Assembly (NCBI GenBank): GCA_013995675.1
Contig: VWRR01000014.1
Coordinates: 372,001 to 436,000 of the forward strand
DNA: 64,000 nt
Direction: 5' to 3'
From: Cyanidiococcus yangmingshanensis
Lineage: Eukaryota; Rhodophyta; Bangiophyceae; Cyanidiales; Cyanidiaceae
Shown: piece after piece, positions 10,070 to 19,683 of the stretch
Layout: each line of letters opens with the position of its first letter
Numbering within the stretch: position 1 is the stretch's first letter
Made by a program: the position numbers and the translations under genes
The notes under the pieces: generated by a model
What the model was told of the DNA's origin: nothing
What the model saw: only the letters and a program-made list of their open reading frames with translations
Databases searched by the model: none

Positions 10070-10650
10070 TTACCTGCTCAGCACGAAATCCAGAAGTGCA
10101 CGCCAAGTTTGACGTTGTTCTCCAAGGCTGACGACGTCCCAGCCCCAGAGATGGTGCTCTTGGATAACTTCCTGAGCGACGTACGCAAAACGCAGTGTCT
10201 CTTCCAACGATGGTTGATCATTATTTCCCGGTGCGGCGACTCGACCGGTGCCTTCCGTCCGCGGACCTAAAGCAGCTCCAGCGTGCATATTCTGCTCTGG
10301 GACTCAGTAGCGTATCGGTCGATAGCCTCAATTGTCGGACTGGCCATCCATCCTTACCTGGATGCAATGCTGTTGGAGCGTATTCTAGTTCGCGACGAGA
10401 CGCATTCGCATTGGGATATCAAGCCGTTCCGAGTCTCGATCTGCACTAGGGCGAGAAATGTTCTACGACAGGACCGCTGAATACGCTCCAACCAAGCAAT
10501 AAGACCAGGTCATTGCGAGTGATGCCCTTCTGTGGAAGATCGACGCCAACGATGACGCTTGTCGAAAAATCGAAGTTTGCATCGGCATAAGGCCTGCTGA
10601 AGTCTTCGTGAGTCGCTCCATAGGGCTGCGGACCTCAATCAGATGGGAAC
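10070..10650 (-). other. unresolved coding-like stretch, possible gene in more than one frame
   Basis: On the minus strand a 3' segment (10070-10230) reads PSLEETLRFAYVAQEVIQEH and HLWGWDVVSL, with a stop at 10070. About 10450-10600 another frame reads ANFDFSTSVIVGVDLPQKG followed by DLVLLLGW. Both are hydrophobically patterned and unlike random translation. Between them, on the minus strand, lies a GTAAGG that could be a 5' splice site. No family was recognised, and the frames do not join without either an intron or frame breaks. If real, the gene would run leftward toward MED31. The stretch 10650-11036 shows nothing I can support. Confidence 0.25.
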
Positions 10651-11036
10651 GTCGACCCGCTCATGTGTGTTCGCTGGGCACAGTTCAGCATCTAGTCGGG
10701 TGGGATCAGGTAAATGCGAGCGAAAGGAATCAGCCCCAATCTTTTTCTTTGGATCTTTTTCAGACTACCTGACGCTCTGTTGCCGACTCGACCATGCTGT
10801 CGACGGTAGAGAGCAGAGCCATGACGAGCGCGAGGCGATCAGAGCCCCATCTCTGCTGAACGAGGTCACTCGAGCTCATCGATACCTGGGGCGATATGCA
10901 ACTGTGCTCGTTCGCGCGCAAGACTTGGATCTCTATTCCTTAGAGAACAATTTTAGACGTTCCGCGACGAAGCGTGCGTCGAACGTGTCGCTGCATGGCC
11001 TTCTAGCCGTCAGTCCAAGGTCAGTAACTTCCCATT

Positions 11037-13461
11037 CTACAGCTGGTTTTCCAGGACTCGCAGCTCACGACGTGGAAACCAGCGGTACAGTACCATCCAT
11101 TTGAAAGGAATGAAAAGAAACAAGACCAGTGGAAAGATCAATCCTGTGTTGAAAAGCGTCGCGCCGCGATAAAAGTTGACGGCCACAAAGAAGAGTATGA
11201 TGGTCAAGATTACCTGAACGGCGGTGTACAGGTGCACGTGACTCATGGGCACTCGTCGAACATAGTGCGTTGGTGGATACTTGGTTGGTTGCGTGAACAG
11301 GAGGATAAACCGATCCCAGAGCGGGTTGCTCAGAAAAGAGGCCGCGCCCATGTACAGGATAAAGCCGTACAGCACATAGATCGGCAATTGGTGCAGTGCC
11401 GGCTTGGCCAGAATAATCAACAGCGCAAAGAGATAGGCACTGAGTGCAGCGATGCGTACCTCTCGTGTATGAATGACGCGAATGCAACGTTTCCCCATCA
11501 ACTCGATGTCTTCAATGTCAGCGAGCGCGTAAACGTGCAAGAGTGAGTGGGGAAGCCCAGCATACATCCAAGGTATCCCGAGAATCGAGGCGAGAATCGC
11601 CAAAGCACCGGTTACAAACAAATTCCAGCTGTAACCGGTGCCTTTGCGGAGCCGGTTTTCGGGTCGCTCAACAATATACGTACATACCTGCTGATCGATA
11701 AAAACAATCAGGGAGAGAAGCCAGCCCGGGACCATGGCCAGAAATATATAGCCAACCGAGAGATCCCCAAGCGGCACGATCCATGGCCGGCCAGTGGTTG
11801 TGCCATATCCGATCGGACCTGGCACCAACAGACGAGGAACGTCAATCGGGTCGAATGCATACGAGACACCAGTCATGATGAACACAGAGAGCGCAGGTCC
11901 GATGTCACCCAGAATGGTCCGCAGCGTCGGCCGTAACAGGAAACTGCCTCGAACGGACACCAGAAGTAGCGCCACGAGAAGCGTGCCAAGGGAGAGAACC
12001 AGGAGCAGCAGAACCTGCTCGTAGCCTGTATGGGCGACTCGGACAAACTCCGTGAACCAGTACTGCATGAAAATGATTCCAATGAACGTTTGAAATATCT
12101 CATCTGTGAACCGACCCAGATACGGGATGAGTGTTGACGTGTTCATAAACGCATACGACATCACAAAAATACCCATCCAAATACCTGTCCATCCGAAAAA
12201 GGGTAGAAAAGCAAATCCGAGCTTCTGCGACCAGCGATAGAGGACCTGAATATACACAACTGTTGGTCCGGTGATCATATTCACCATGAGTGGCTGCGCG
12301 CTGAACAGGGCAAACCCGATCCCCAGGACGCCCTGTGCAAACAGACACTCGATGACTCCGATCTGCCCATGTGTGGTACGATTGGTGATGACTCCGAAAA
12401 CAATGGCGGGCAGCGTGGCCGTGAACATGAGAAACACGCTCGCAAAGAAATACTTTCCCAGCGCACGAGGTCTGTTCCATTCCGCCGTCCAGTCGGAGAG
12501 ATAGTGTGGCAGTCGCCGTCGAACATCCGCTATCATCAATGCTCCTGGAAAGCGAAAAAACAACGCAAGCCAGTATTTCCAGCGAGGCACCATATCCAGA
12601 TTCAGGTACCCATTACCTTTGAAATACTTGTCTAGATGGGTATTCATGATACCGATGGTGTCTCGAATCGTCGCATCGTTCGATACTACACCAGAGGGCG
12701 AATCATCACTCGTTGCCGTCGTTGCAAGTCGTGCAGCTCGATGATACGCCTCTCGCTCCAACGCAGTGTTCTGTTGTCGCTCGAGGAAGCGGCGAATGGC
12801 CGCAAGGAACTCGACGCGGTTTGAAGCCTCTACAGCTTCGTCGTAGAATGCTTCGTCGGCGAAGAGTGAGGCGAAAACTCGAGCCATTTCTGACGCCCGT
12901 CGAACGTGAGGAGTTTCATGCTCGGGTGTGAGCACCAGGACCAGAAACCGCGTCAGTGAATTGTTCAACGCCCCAGCATTCAGCGGTTGGGCAAGCCGGG
13001 CAACTGCAACAACCTCCTCTCCTCTAGGCAGAGAGGCTAGTTCCGTATACCCAATGATGAAGGAGGGTCCTTGAATGCTGTGCGTCCAGTAGCCAGAAGC
13101 ATGCCCTGCTATGGCATCCTCGTTTGGCATATTTAGACCCTGTTGGGCGAGTTGAAATAGCGACGGAGGCTCCGCACCGAGCAGCTGTCGTCGCACCGAG
13201 CGTCCCGGAGCACCCGGCCAGTTTTCCGCACTCTTCCAAACGTCGAACGAGTAACCCGACCGCATGGTGCGTGTTCCGTGCCTCCAGGTCCATGATAATG
13301 ACGGAAGCCTCATTCTCCGCAAACTTTTCCAGTTGAGCGAACCCGTGAATTTCCTCGCTCAAGTCTACAAAGCAGACCGGTTGCACGTGACAGTCCACTG
13401 TGTGCTCAACTTCGATCACTGTCCCCGAAGCCTGCGACCAAGTCGATTCCCTATCGTACAC
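11037..13461 (-). CDS. SLC4-family anion (bicarbonate/borate) transporter, N-terminal frame break
   Basis: SLC4 (band 3) proteins move bicarbonate, chloride or borate across membranes. The main frame runs to the stop at 11037. It has a cytoplasmic domain (LTRFLVLVLTPEHE, ASLFADEAFYDEAV, like band 3 'RFLFLLLGP...LMSDEVF') and about a dozen membrane helices (LGKYFFASVFLMF, VNMITGPTVVYIQVLYRW, FSAQPL, IFIDQQVCTYIVERPENRLRKG, GIPWMYAGLP). 'ENRL.KG.GY' and 'GLPW...A.P.S..H' style motifs are typical of the family. The start of the cytoplasmic domain (FVDLSEEIHGFAQLEKFA, ASVIIMDLEAR) lies in another frame (about 13445-13200). Reading must shift +1 near 13200, where one extra G in a GGG run would do it. 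No ATG precedes this part in its frame, so the true start is unresolved. It is divergent from heme oxygenase across a repeat-bearing spacer. Confidence 0.82.
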
Positions 13462-13628
13462 ATACGGTTGATCAGTGCTTGTTACCGATCGTTCATCACA
13501 GGCACCAGATTTATAAGCACTGTACCCGAGATCACTTGAACCTTTCGTACCGTCTGGGCGTGTTGCGCCGCATCCAATCCCAGTAACGCCGTGCCTGCGT
13601 AGGCATGGTCGCGAAAGTCATCAATAAA

Positions 13629-13864
13629 GGAATCCCAGTCCTTGGGATATTCATTTTTCTATGGATCATATTCCTAAATAAGAATCCCACTCGTTATGGT
13701 ATCATTCCTTTCTCGGAGGCCTTTGCTTAAAGGAATCCCACTCGTTATGATATCCATTTTCCTACAGATCTTGTGCTAAGAAAGGAATAGCTCCCCGGGG
13801 GAAATCCAAACCATTTGCCTAGTTGGATCCCATACCAAAGGGAATTCCCCTCGTGATCGGAATC
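13629..13864. repeat. four degenerate copies of a 22-24 bp direct repeat
   Basis: Units begin at 13629 (GGAATCCCAGTCCTTGGGAT...), 13682 (GAATCCCACTCGTTATGGTA...), 13732 (GGAATCCCACTCGTTATGAT...) and 13841 (GGAATTCCCCTCGTGATCGG...). The second and third are nearly identical, 50 bases apart. The stretch is AT-richer than the genes around it and is flanked on the right by very GC-rich DNA. It sits in the divergent spacer between the SLC4 transporter and heme oxygenase. It could be a cluster of regulatory sites or the remains of a small tandem repeat. Confidence 0.6.
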
Positions 13865-14156
13865 AACTCGCTGCCAAGGGCGTTATGGCGAGACAGCACG
13901 CGCCCGTCTCCCTCGGAACGCGCACAGTCTCCGTGACCGGTGGAGCGCTCGGCCAAGGCGCGCGGCGTACCGACGGAACGAACAGGGTCGGACGTTACAC
14001 CGCATGGCGCGAGGCGTAGGCGACGGTTGATCCCGCGCGGACGCCGCCGATCAGGGGCGCGCGCTCGTCATGGCATGACGCCGCGAGGAGCGGCCGTCGC
14101 GTGCGCCTCGTGCTCTGGCCAGCGTTGCCAATCCGCGGTTATCGTTCGACGATTTG

Positions 14157-14183
14157 TTCATTCGTTCGTTCGCTCGTTCGTTC
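14157..14183 (+). repeat. TTCG tetranucleotide microsatellite
   Basis: A run of seven imperfect TTCG/TTCA/CTCG units lies about 65 bases upstream of the candidate heme oxygenase ATG at 14249. It is probably in its 5' leader or core promoter. Confidence 0.7.
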
Positions 14184-14248
14184 TATCTCGGGTGGTTAAG
14201 AAGGACGTTTTGCGTGGACGAAACTTTTTTGAAACTCAAGTTATTGGA

Positions 14249-15135
14249 ATGGCCTTCGTTTCATTTTGCTGGTTTTGCACTGGAGCGTGCTCGTTGCTGC
14301 TGGCTGGGTGCTCGTCAGTCCGTTGCCGAGTGCACTGCAGTGTCGTTCGGGGCGTCGACAGCAGCGCTGGCTAGTGGCGTCAGGGTTTCCAGGCTCGCGA
14401 CCACCACACGCACATGAGCCTGTGCATCACGATGGTACGCATCGCCCTGGTGAACGGAAGGGTTTTGTGCAAGAAATGCGAGTGGTTGCGATGCGTTTGC
14501 ATACCAAGGACCAAGCTCGCGAGGGCAAACAGGAAGAGTCCGCACTGCCGATCTCAGAGTGGCGGCCGACGCGAGCGGATTTTTTGCAGTTTCTCGTGGA
14601 CTCCAAGGCAGTCTATGATTTCCTGGAGGGCTATGTGGCTAGCGAGGGCGCGAAGGGCAACCCGCTCTTCAAACCGTTTGTGAACACTGGCCTCGAGAGG
14701 GGTCAGGCACTCGCCAATGATATTGCATGGTTCCGCAACACGCTCGGCTACTCAATACCAGAGCCGACGGATGCCGCGCGCCGCTATATCGATTACCTGC
14801 GAGAACTGTTTGAGCGCAGCCCCGAGGCGGTCCTCTGCCACTGGTACAATTTCTATTTCGCACACACGGCCGGCGGTCGAATGATTGGACGCAATATGGA
14901 GAACCTGCTGTTCGGGAATGGTCCCGATGCCAAGCGTTTCGCGTTCTATGAGTGGGATCGCGATGTGAAAGAGATCCTGGAGGAGGTACGTGGACGAATC
15001 GATGAGGTAGCGAAGGACTGGCCCCGCGAAGTGAAGGATGTTTGTCTGAATGAGACAGGTCTCGCCTTTGCGTACAGCGGAACGATTCTGAACAATCTGG
15101 CAAAACGTGCTGAAGAACCGGCTGCAGCATCATAA
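14249..15135 (+). CDS. HO1: heme oxygenase, plastid type, with leader out of frame
   Basis: Heme oxygenase opens heme to biliverdin IXa, using ferredoxin in plastids; this is the first step to phycobilins. The conserved domain reads without a break from about 14450 to the stop at 15135. It contains KGFVQEMRVVAMRLHTKDQA (proximal His), FLQFLVDSKAVYDFLE, FVNTGLERG, WYNFYFAHTAGGRMIG (distal helix), FYEWDRDVKE and VCLNETGLAFAYSG. Plant-type enzymes share the KGFV.EMR.VAMRLHT block, so the start must lie upstream of it, yet this frame has no ATG there. An ATG at 14249 opens MAFVSFCWFCTGA, a Phe-containing leader typical of red-algal plastid targeting, but in another frame. Two +1 steps (or an intron) would link the two. 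Plastid location is inferred from this leader. A few red algae keep a heme oxygenase gene in the plastid genome as well. Confidence 0.85.
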
Positions 15136-16238
15136 GAACATTTGAACATCTCTTTACATAAAGCATGAATTTCTTTTTTAAGCAAAAGTGTTGGCGTTTT
15201 ACTTGGATCGACGATGAGCAAGTCCAGGTTTTTACAGGAACCTTGGGGTTGGAAGCGCGAGTGACCGCCGAAACGACGCTACCGCCAGAGCATGCCCAAG
15301 CCAAGCTTCTGAGCACTGTCAGTAAGCGCTCCTGAAACGGTCGATACATAGCTGCCTGCGTTCGCTTCCGCACCATCTGTCGAGGGTACTCAAACCGCAT
15401 CCAGCAGATAACGTGCCGATGATGGTCAAGGCTCCTCTCTGGGCTCAGGCGGAAGATTCCCAAACTGCTGAACGATCACCATGGCATCGACCTGGTCCAT
15501 GGTTTTGTTCGACTGGACTCGAACGACCCCTGTTTTCACGGGGACCAAGGCGCGCGTTGAAAAGCCGAGCTGGCCCTCCGAATGACCCATCAAATCGTCA
15601 GCTCGAACAGGTCGGATGCCGCGAACGTCTCGAGACCTAGAATGCACCCTATGATGAGAATGGAGTTGTTCCTTTCTTCTCTTGGGCAGAGGACACATCT
15701 GCGCCCCTGTGACGCTGACGGCGCTCGAATCAACTTCTGGAATGATTGCGAAGTCGCGCGATGTTGCTGCCTCGCTGAGGAGGCAGCAAGCAACCGATCC
15801 AATTCATGAATACGGCAAGGAATGAATCCTTGGGGTAGACCAGAGGGAAATCGGTACATTCAAGCTTGTGAACGATACTGGCCAGCGCAGGGGCGTTCGA
15901 TGCCAGACCGTTCCAAGAGTACGGCACAACCACGAACTTTAATCCAGGATACCCGCGAATCGATCGGATCGAGCACGAACGCAGTGGAGAGGGTGCTTGG
16001 AATCGACCGCAAAGTCGGGTACCCCATACTCATCACTCGGTTTGAATGTGCACTAGCTTTAGAGAATGCTTTTCGATGGCGATCGCTCTCGTCAAATGAT
16101 GCTTGAACAGTGGCCAGCCCCTGACGATAGACCACCATCGCCGCTCCATCACAGCCAATGAGTGCGTTGGTGTCGCGACTCCTACTCGGAATCTCTAGCT
16201 TTCGGCCTCTACGGGCCATGGCGCTGCGGCATCATGCG
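15136..16238. other. no identified gene; coding-like fragments on the minus strand
   Basis: The minus strand has protein-like pieces in shifting frames: SRDTNALIGCDGAAMVVYRQ and AFVLDPIDSRVSWIKV (15930-16200), VPYSWNGLASNAPALASIV and YPKDSFLAVFMNW (15770-15930), and LGFSTRALVPVKTGVVRVQS up to a stop at 15426. Their order and direction fit one gene, with +1 displacement between the first two pieces, but I recognise no family. It may be a broken gene, or one carrying the same kind of breaks as its neighbours. Confidence 0.3.
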
Positions 16239-17534
16239 CTACACAAGTTCGCTGGACCATGTTGATGCCTCGGCGTTTGCGTTCGTCATTCGCAAAGCGT
16301 CCTCACCTCGGGCTAACACCTCAATTAGGTGAAGGCCACTCGGACGTTTCCACGATGCTACTGAGTGTTCCGGGCTCTAGACTTCGGACAGCTCGCTCAA
16401 ACTCAGCGTGCATTTCACCGGGTCCAAAAGGGCGAATACGTCCTCCGTATCGACCGCTCTTACAGTCGCTATGTTGCAGGGCGATGTGTTCGAAGGTAAC
16501 CAGACCCTTGAGAATCGTTCCCTGGAACTGAGCCAACTAGCGCCCGTGCTTCTGCTTTGCTGCGAACAATGGGTCGACCCTCGAGATCAACCGGATTTCG
16601 TGATCCAACATGCTTCACCAGAATGTGCCGGACGAAAAAGACATCAGTCGCGGAGATAGCTCGGTTCGGGTCCGGCTTCCCCGCAGATCCGTCATGAGCA
16701 CGTGCCGCGTTCTGAGCAGCGGGGCACCCCACCCTTGCGGTCCAACAATTGAATGAGATGGAAGCCTGAGGATGTCTCGACGACATCGCTGAGGTCACCA
16801 GGCCGCTCTAGTTCCAGAAACGCCACTCGAGCGAATGCTTCCTGCATGGCCTTGAAATCGAACCAGCCGAGATCGCCATCGCGTTTAAAGGAGTTACAGT
16901 CCGATTCAGTTCGGGCGATCTCCTCAAAGCTCGCCTCACCGTTTAGAATGCGCTGGCGCAAATGCTCTATATGATCGCGAGCCACCTCTCGACTGCGACG
17001 AATCGGCTCTCCAGTCCGCTTCGATACTGGATTCCGTACATCACGATGTTTAATGAGAATGTGGCGGGCGCGCACCTGGTCTGTCTCAAGAGACACCTCA
17101 CTTGCTACTGAAGACAGTGGGCGTTCTGCGGTATCTCTGAGCCGCAGCCTCAGGTACTGCGAGCTGGTGCCGAATTCGATCCGAGCGCCATCCACGAGCG
17201 GAACCGGTCTCAGAGGCTCAACGCGTTGTCCCCGTAGTCGAGTCTCTCCGGCACCCATATCAATGAGGTACGGTTTCTTGTGTTCGCGATGAAACGCGAC
17301 CGCTGCGTGCAGCTCACCGACATCGACACCCGCTATCACAACGTCAACAGCCGGATTCGCACCTTGTCCGTTTCCGATCAGTAGGTAGCCACGCTCTCGG
17401 CAAAAAGACACTTTGCGTCGGCGTTGATCCGTCTCACGATCGTAGAGGTCCAGGCGAGCACCAGATGGCGCTGGGCCTAGCCACCGTGGCTCCTTGAACG
17501 AGTGTTGCTGTTTTGGTCCGCTCAGCTTGTCCAT
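16239..17534 (-). CDS. FHA domain protein with two parvulin-type prolyl isomerase domains, second domain frame-broken
   Basis: The frame from ATG 17534 has an FHA domain (about residues 20-130, phosphothreonine binding; GYLLIGNGQG, ELHAAVAFHRE, LIDMGAGETRLRGQR). A complete parvulin domain follows (about 150-265; VRARHILIKHRDVRNP, FEEIARTESDCNSFKRDGDL, VVETSSGFHLIQLLDR). Downstream a second parvulin domain continues in three further frames: VRHILVKHVGSRNP, then VTFEHIALQHSDCKSGRYGG, then SGLHLIEVLAR to the stop at 16239. Every step is +1. Aligned to domain 1, residue counts match exactly: 28 residues from RSK/RSR to EHIA/EEIA, and ETS then SGLH with no gap. One extra base in GG (about 16535) and CC (about 16349) would explain two of the breaks. 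FHA-parvulin fusion is known from trypanosome Par42; the tandem second domain is unusual. A role in phosphorylation-directed isomerisation is inferred. Confidence 0.82.
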
Positions 17535-18285
17535 ATCGTTTTCTTACCTCCCCGTCTCTGGTTTCACCCGTATTCGCGTCTAACGTCCCCAAAGTCAAAA
17601 AAAAAGCTTCCAGCGACGTGCCGAAGACGCCTTGAACACACTATGCAGGCCCAACAAAGTGAACGCCGCCTCCAGACTCGTTCTCCGTTCGTGGTCGGGC
17701 GCGAACGCTACGCACTCAAGTCGCCAACGTGCAAGGTCATCAGCACGCTGCCGTGTCCAGCACCAAACACCTACCCGTCCCAATCGTTCAGTGGACAAAG
17801 ACTCGATCCTAGTTCAAGAATACCAAAGACTGATATCGTCGGCGTCGGGAGCGTAGGACAAGCGAATGTACAGAGCACCCTGCGGTTGCGAGCGAAACAA
17901 GAGGATGTCGTTCCGCTCGGCGTAACGGCACCTTCCCGTCGGCGTCCATGATATCTAGTTTTTTCCAATGATATTCGTCTTGTACAAAAATGTACGTTCT
18001 GCTTCGTCGCCCAGCCGCGCAGGCGTCGGGCTGCCTGTCGCGCCACCGCCCACCTGGCCTGGTACTGGAGTTGCTTCTCCTAGACGTACAACGTACAAGG
18101 CAGGTCTTGGGGACAAGGTGCCCTAGATCCATCTATTTTGTCTGCACATACTGCGCGGCACTTGCACGAATAGCGAGTGTGTTGGTGCTTTCGTTACGGT
18201 AACGTGGAGACGTGTGCCTTTGGGTTTTAGCGAAACGCCTCAACGTCGTTTGCTTTGAGCGCACCTCCGGTCGCAAGCTGCGCGA
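17535..18285. other. spacer with a possible small minus-strand gene
   Basis: Near 17830-17950 on the minus strand one frame reads CRYAERNDILLFRSQPQGAL then YIRLSYAPDADDISLWYS and stops. It looks well patterned for 45 residues. It is preceded in frame by a TAG that could equally be the AG of a 3' splice site (…AACTAG/ATATC). No upstream exon was identified and no family is recognised. The right half (18000-18285) should hold the eS4 promoter. Confidence 0.3.
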
Positions 18286-19059
18286 ATGGCACGTGGACCC
18301 AAAAAGCACTTGAAGCGCCTTGCCGCACCGCGGCACTGGATGCTCGCCAAACTTGGTGGCATCTGGGCGCCGCGCCCGTCTGCTGGCCCACACAAGTTAA
18401 GGGAGTGTTTGCCTTTGATCATCATTCTGCGAAACCGGCTCAAGTACGCCCTCACGGGGCGAGAAGCCATTCAGATCCTGATGCAGCGCCTGGTTCGGGT
18501 GGACGGTAAAGTTCGCACCGATCGTACTTTTCCGGCAGGCTTTATGGATGTGATACGCATTGAGAAGACGAATGAGACGTTCCGTTTGCTGTACGATACG
18601 AAAGGACGTTTCGTACTGCATCGGATCACACCCGAAGAGGGCAAGTACAAGTTGTGTCGGATCAAGCGTCAGCAGCTTGGGGCTCGAGGGATCCCGTATA
18701 TCGTTACGCACGACGGGCGGACGATTCGATATCCAGATCCGCTGATCAGGGTTCACGACACAGTTGTCCTTGACATCGAGACGGGTAAGATCACTGAATT
18801 CGTGAAATTCGATGTGGGTGCTCTATGCATGATCACCGGCGGTCACAATATTGGGCGCGTCGGTGTGGTACAGCACCGAGAGAAGCATCCCGGTGCTACG
18901 GAGATTGTGCATTTGAGGGATGCAGCGGGGCGAGAATTTGCCACCAAGATCAGCAACGTGTTTGTGATCGGCCGAGACAAGCCGCTTGTCTCTCTGCCAC
19001 GTGGTAAGGGAGTCAAACTCACCGTTCAGGAGGAACGCGAGCGGCGCGGTCTCCTCTAG
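18286..19059 (+). CDS. RPS4: 40S ribosomal protein eS4
   Basis: eS4 is a core protein of the small cytosolic ribosomal subunit. The 257-residue frame starts ATG-GCA ([15 protein letters not shown], the invariant eS4 start) and shows [15 protein letters not shown], the S4-type RNA-binding segment ([10 protein letters not shown]), [11 protein letters not shown], the central domain ([32 protein letters not shown]) and the KOW-like C-terminal domain ([27 protein letters not shown]). Length equals the family norm. It is intact and intronless, with no frame breaks, in contrast to several neighbours. Confidence 0.98.
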   Translation: MARGPKKHLKRLAAPRHWMLAKLGGIWAPRPSAGPHKLRECLPLIIILRNRLKYALTGREAIQILMQRLVRVDGKVRTDRTFPAGFMDVIRIEKTNETFRLLYDTKGRFVLHRITPEEGKYKLCRIKRQQLGARGIPYIVTHDGRTIRYPDPLIRVHDTVVLDIETGKITEFVKFDVGALCMITGGHNIGRVGVVQHREKHPGATEIVHLRDAAGREFATKISNVFVIGRDKPLVSLPRGKGVKLTVQEERERRGLL

Positions 19060-19683
19060 TGACTGATGAAGAACACTCAGCGAGCGTGTTAGCGAATGCA
19101 TTCGCAGGTCGTGATAATGCATATCCTCGACCAGAGGATGCTTGGCCATATGGATTGAGACCGCTGAGTGACTTGATCCTCCTGATGCACAAGTCCTCGT
19201 TCAAATCGATGCAATCATCCCTAAAGATGTTCTGTGACCTGGCTCCGCCTCTACAAGTCTGTATTCTAGAGATGCTTATCAGTCTGTTGGGTTCGCGGCC
19301 CTCGAGCTCAGATAAATGACCCTCCTAGCTGGAAGCATCTGGGGCAGATATGGATCGCTCGAAAGTGCTCGACGGTCACCTACTTCGGAGAGAGATCATG
19401 CGCTCTATTTGCGCGCTCTTCTTTCGATACTACTCGCAAGAAATCCCAGGTCGAGCGTGGGCTGGTGTTCGGTAAAAACACACTAGTTATGAGGAGTTCA
19501 CGTTGGTCTTGAACTTGGTCACGGGTTGCGAATCTGCAACCAGGTCTCGTGAGCCAGCACGTTTCGTGGCTACCCCGGGGCGCTCCGAGACCTTCCAGGC
19601 GCTGCAAACTGTAGATTCGAGATTGGGCCATCAGCAAACATCCGCTCATTGAAAGCTAACGAGACTTGTGTGCCGTGAAGAAA
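19060..19683. other. spacer between eS4 and VPS35
   Basis: A plus-strand frame (to 19319) reads directly on from the eS4 stop with some protein-like content (LRPLSDLILLMHKSSFKSM), but it lacks an ATG and any family motif. The remainder shows nothing. Terminator of eS4 and promoter of VPS35 should lie here. Confidence 0.35.

Noticed and set aside
10643-11104. 153-codon plus-strand frame
   Set aside because: Its end overlaps the well-supported SLC4 gene, composition is Arg/Ser/His-rich, and no motif is seen.
15505-15535. GGACTCGAACGACC resembling a minus-strand tRNA T-loop
   Set aside because: The five-base stem does not form and no cloverleaf could be drawn around it. No normal or permuted tRNA was found anywhere by eye, though a covariance search could still find one.
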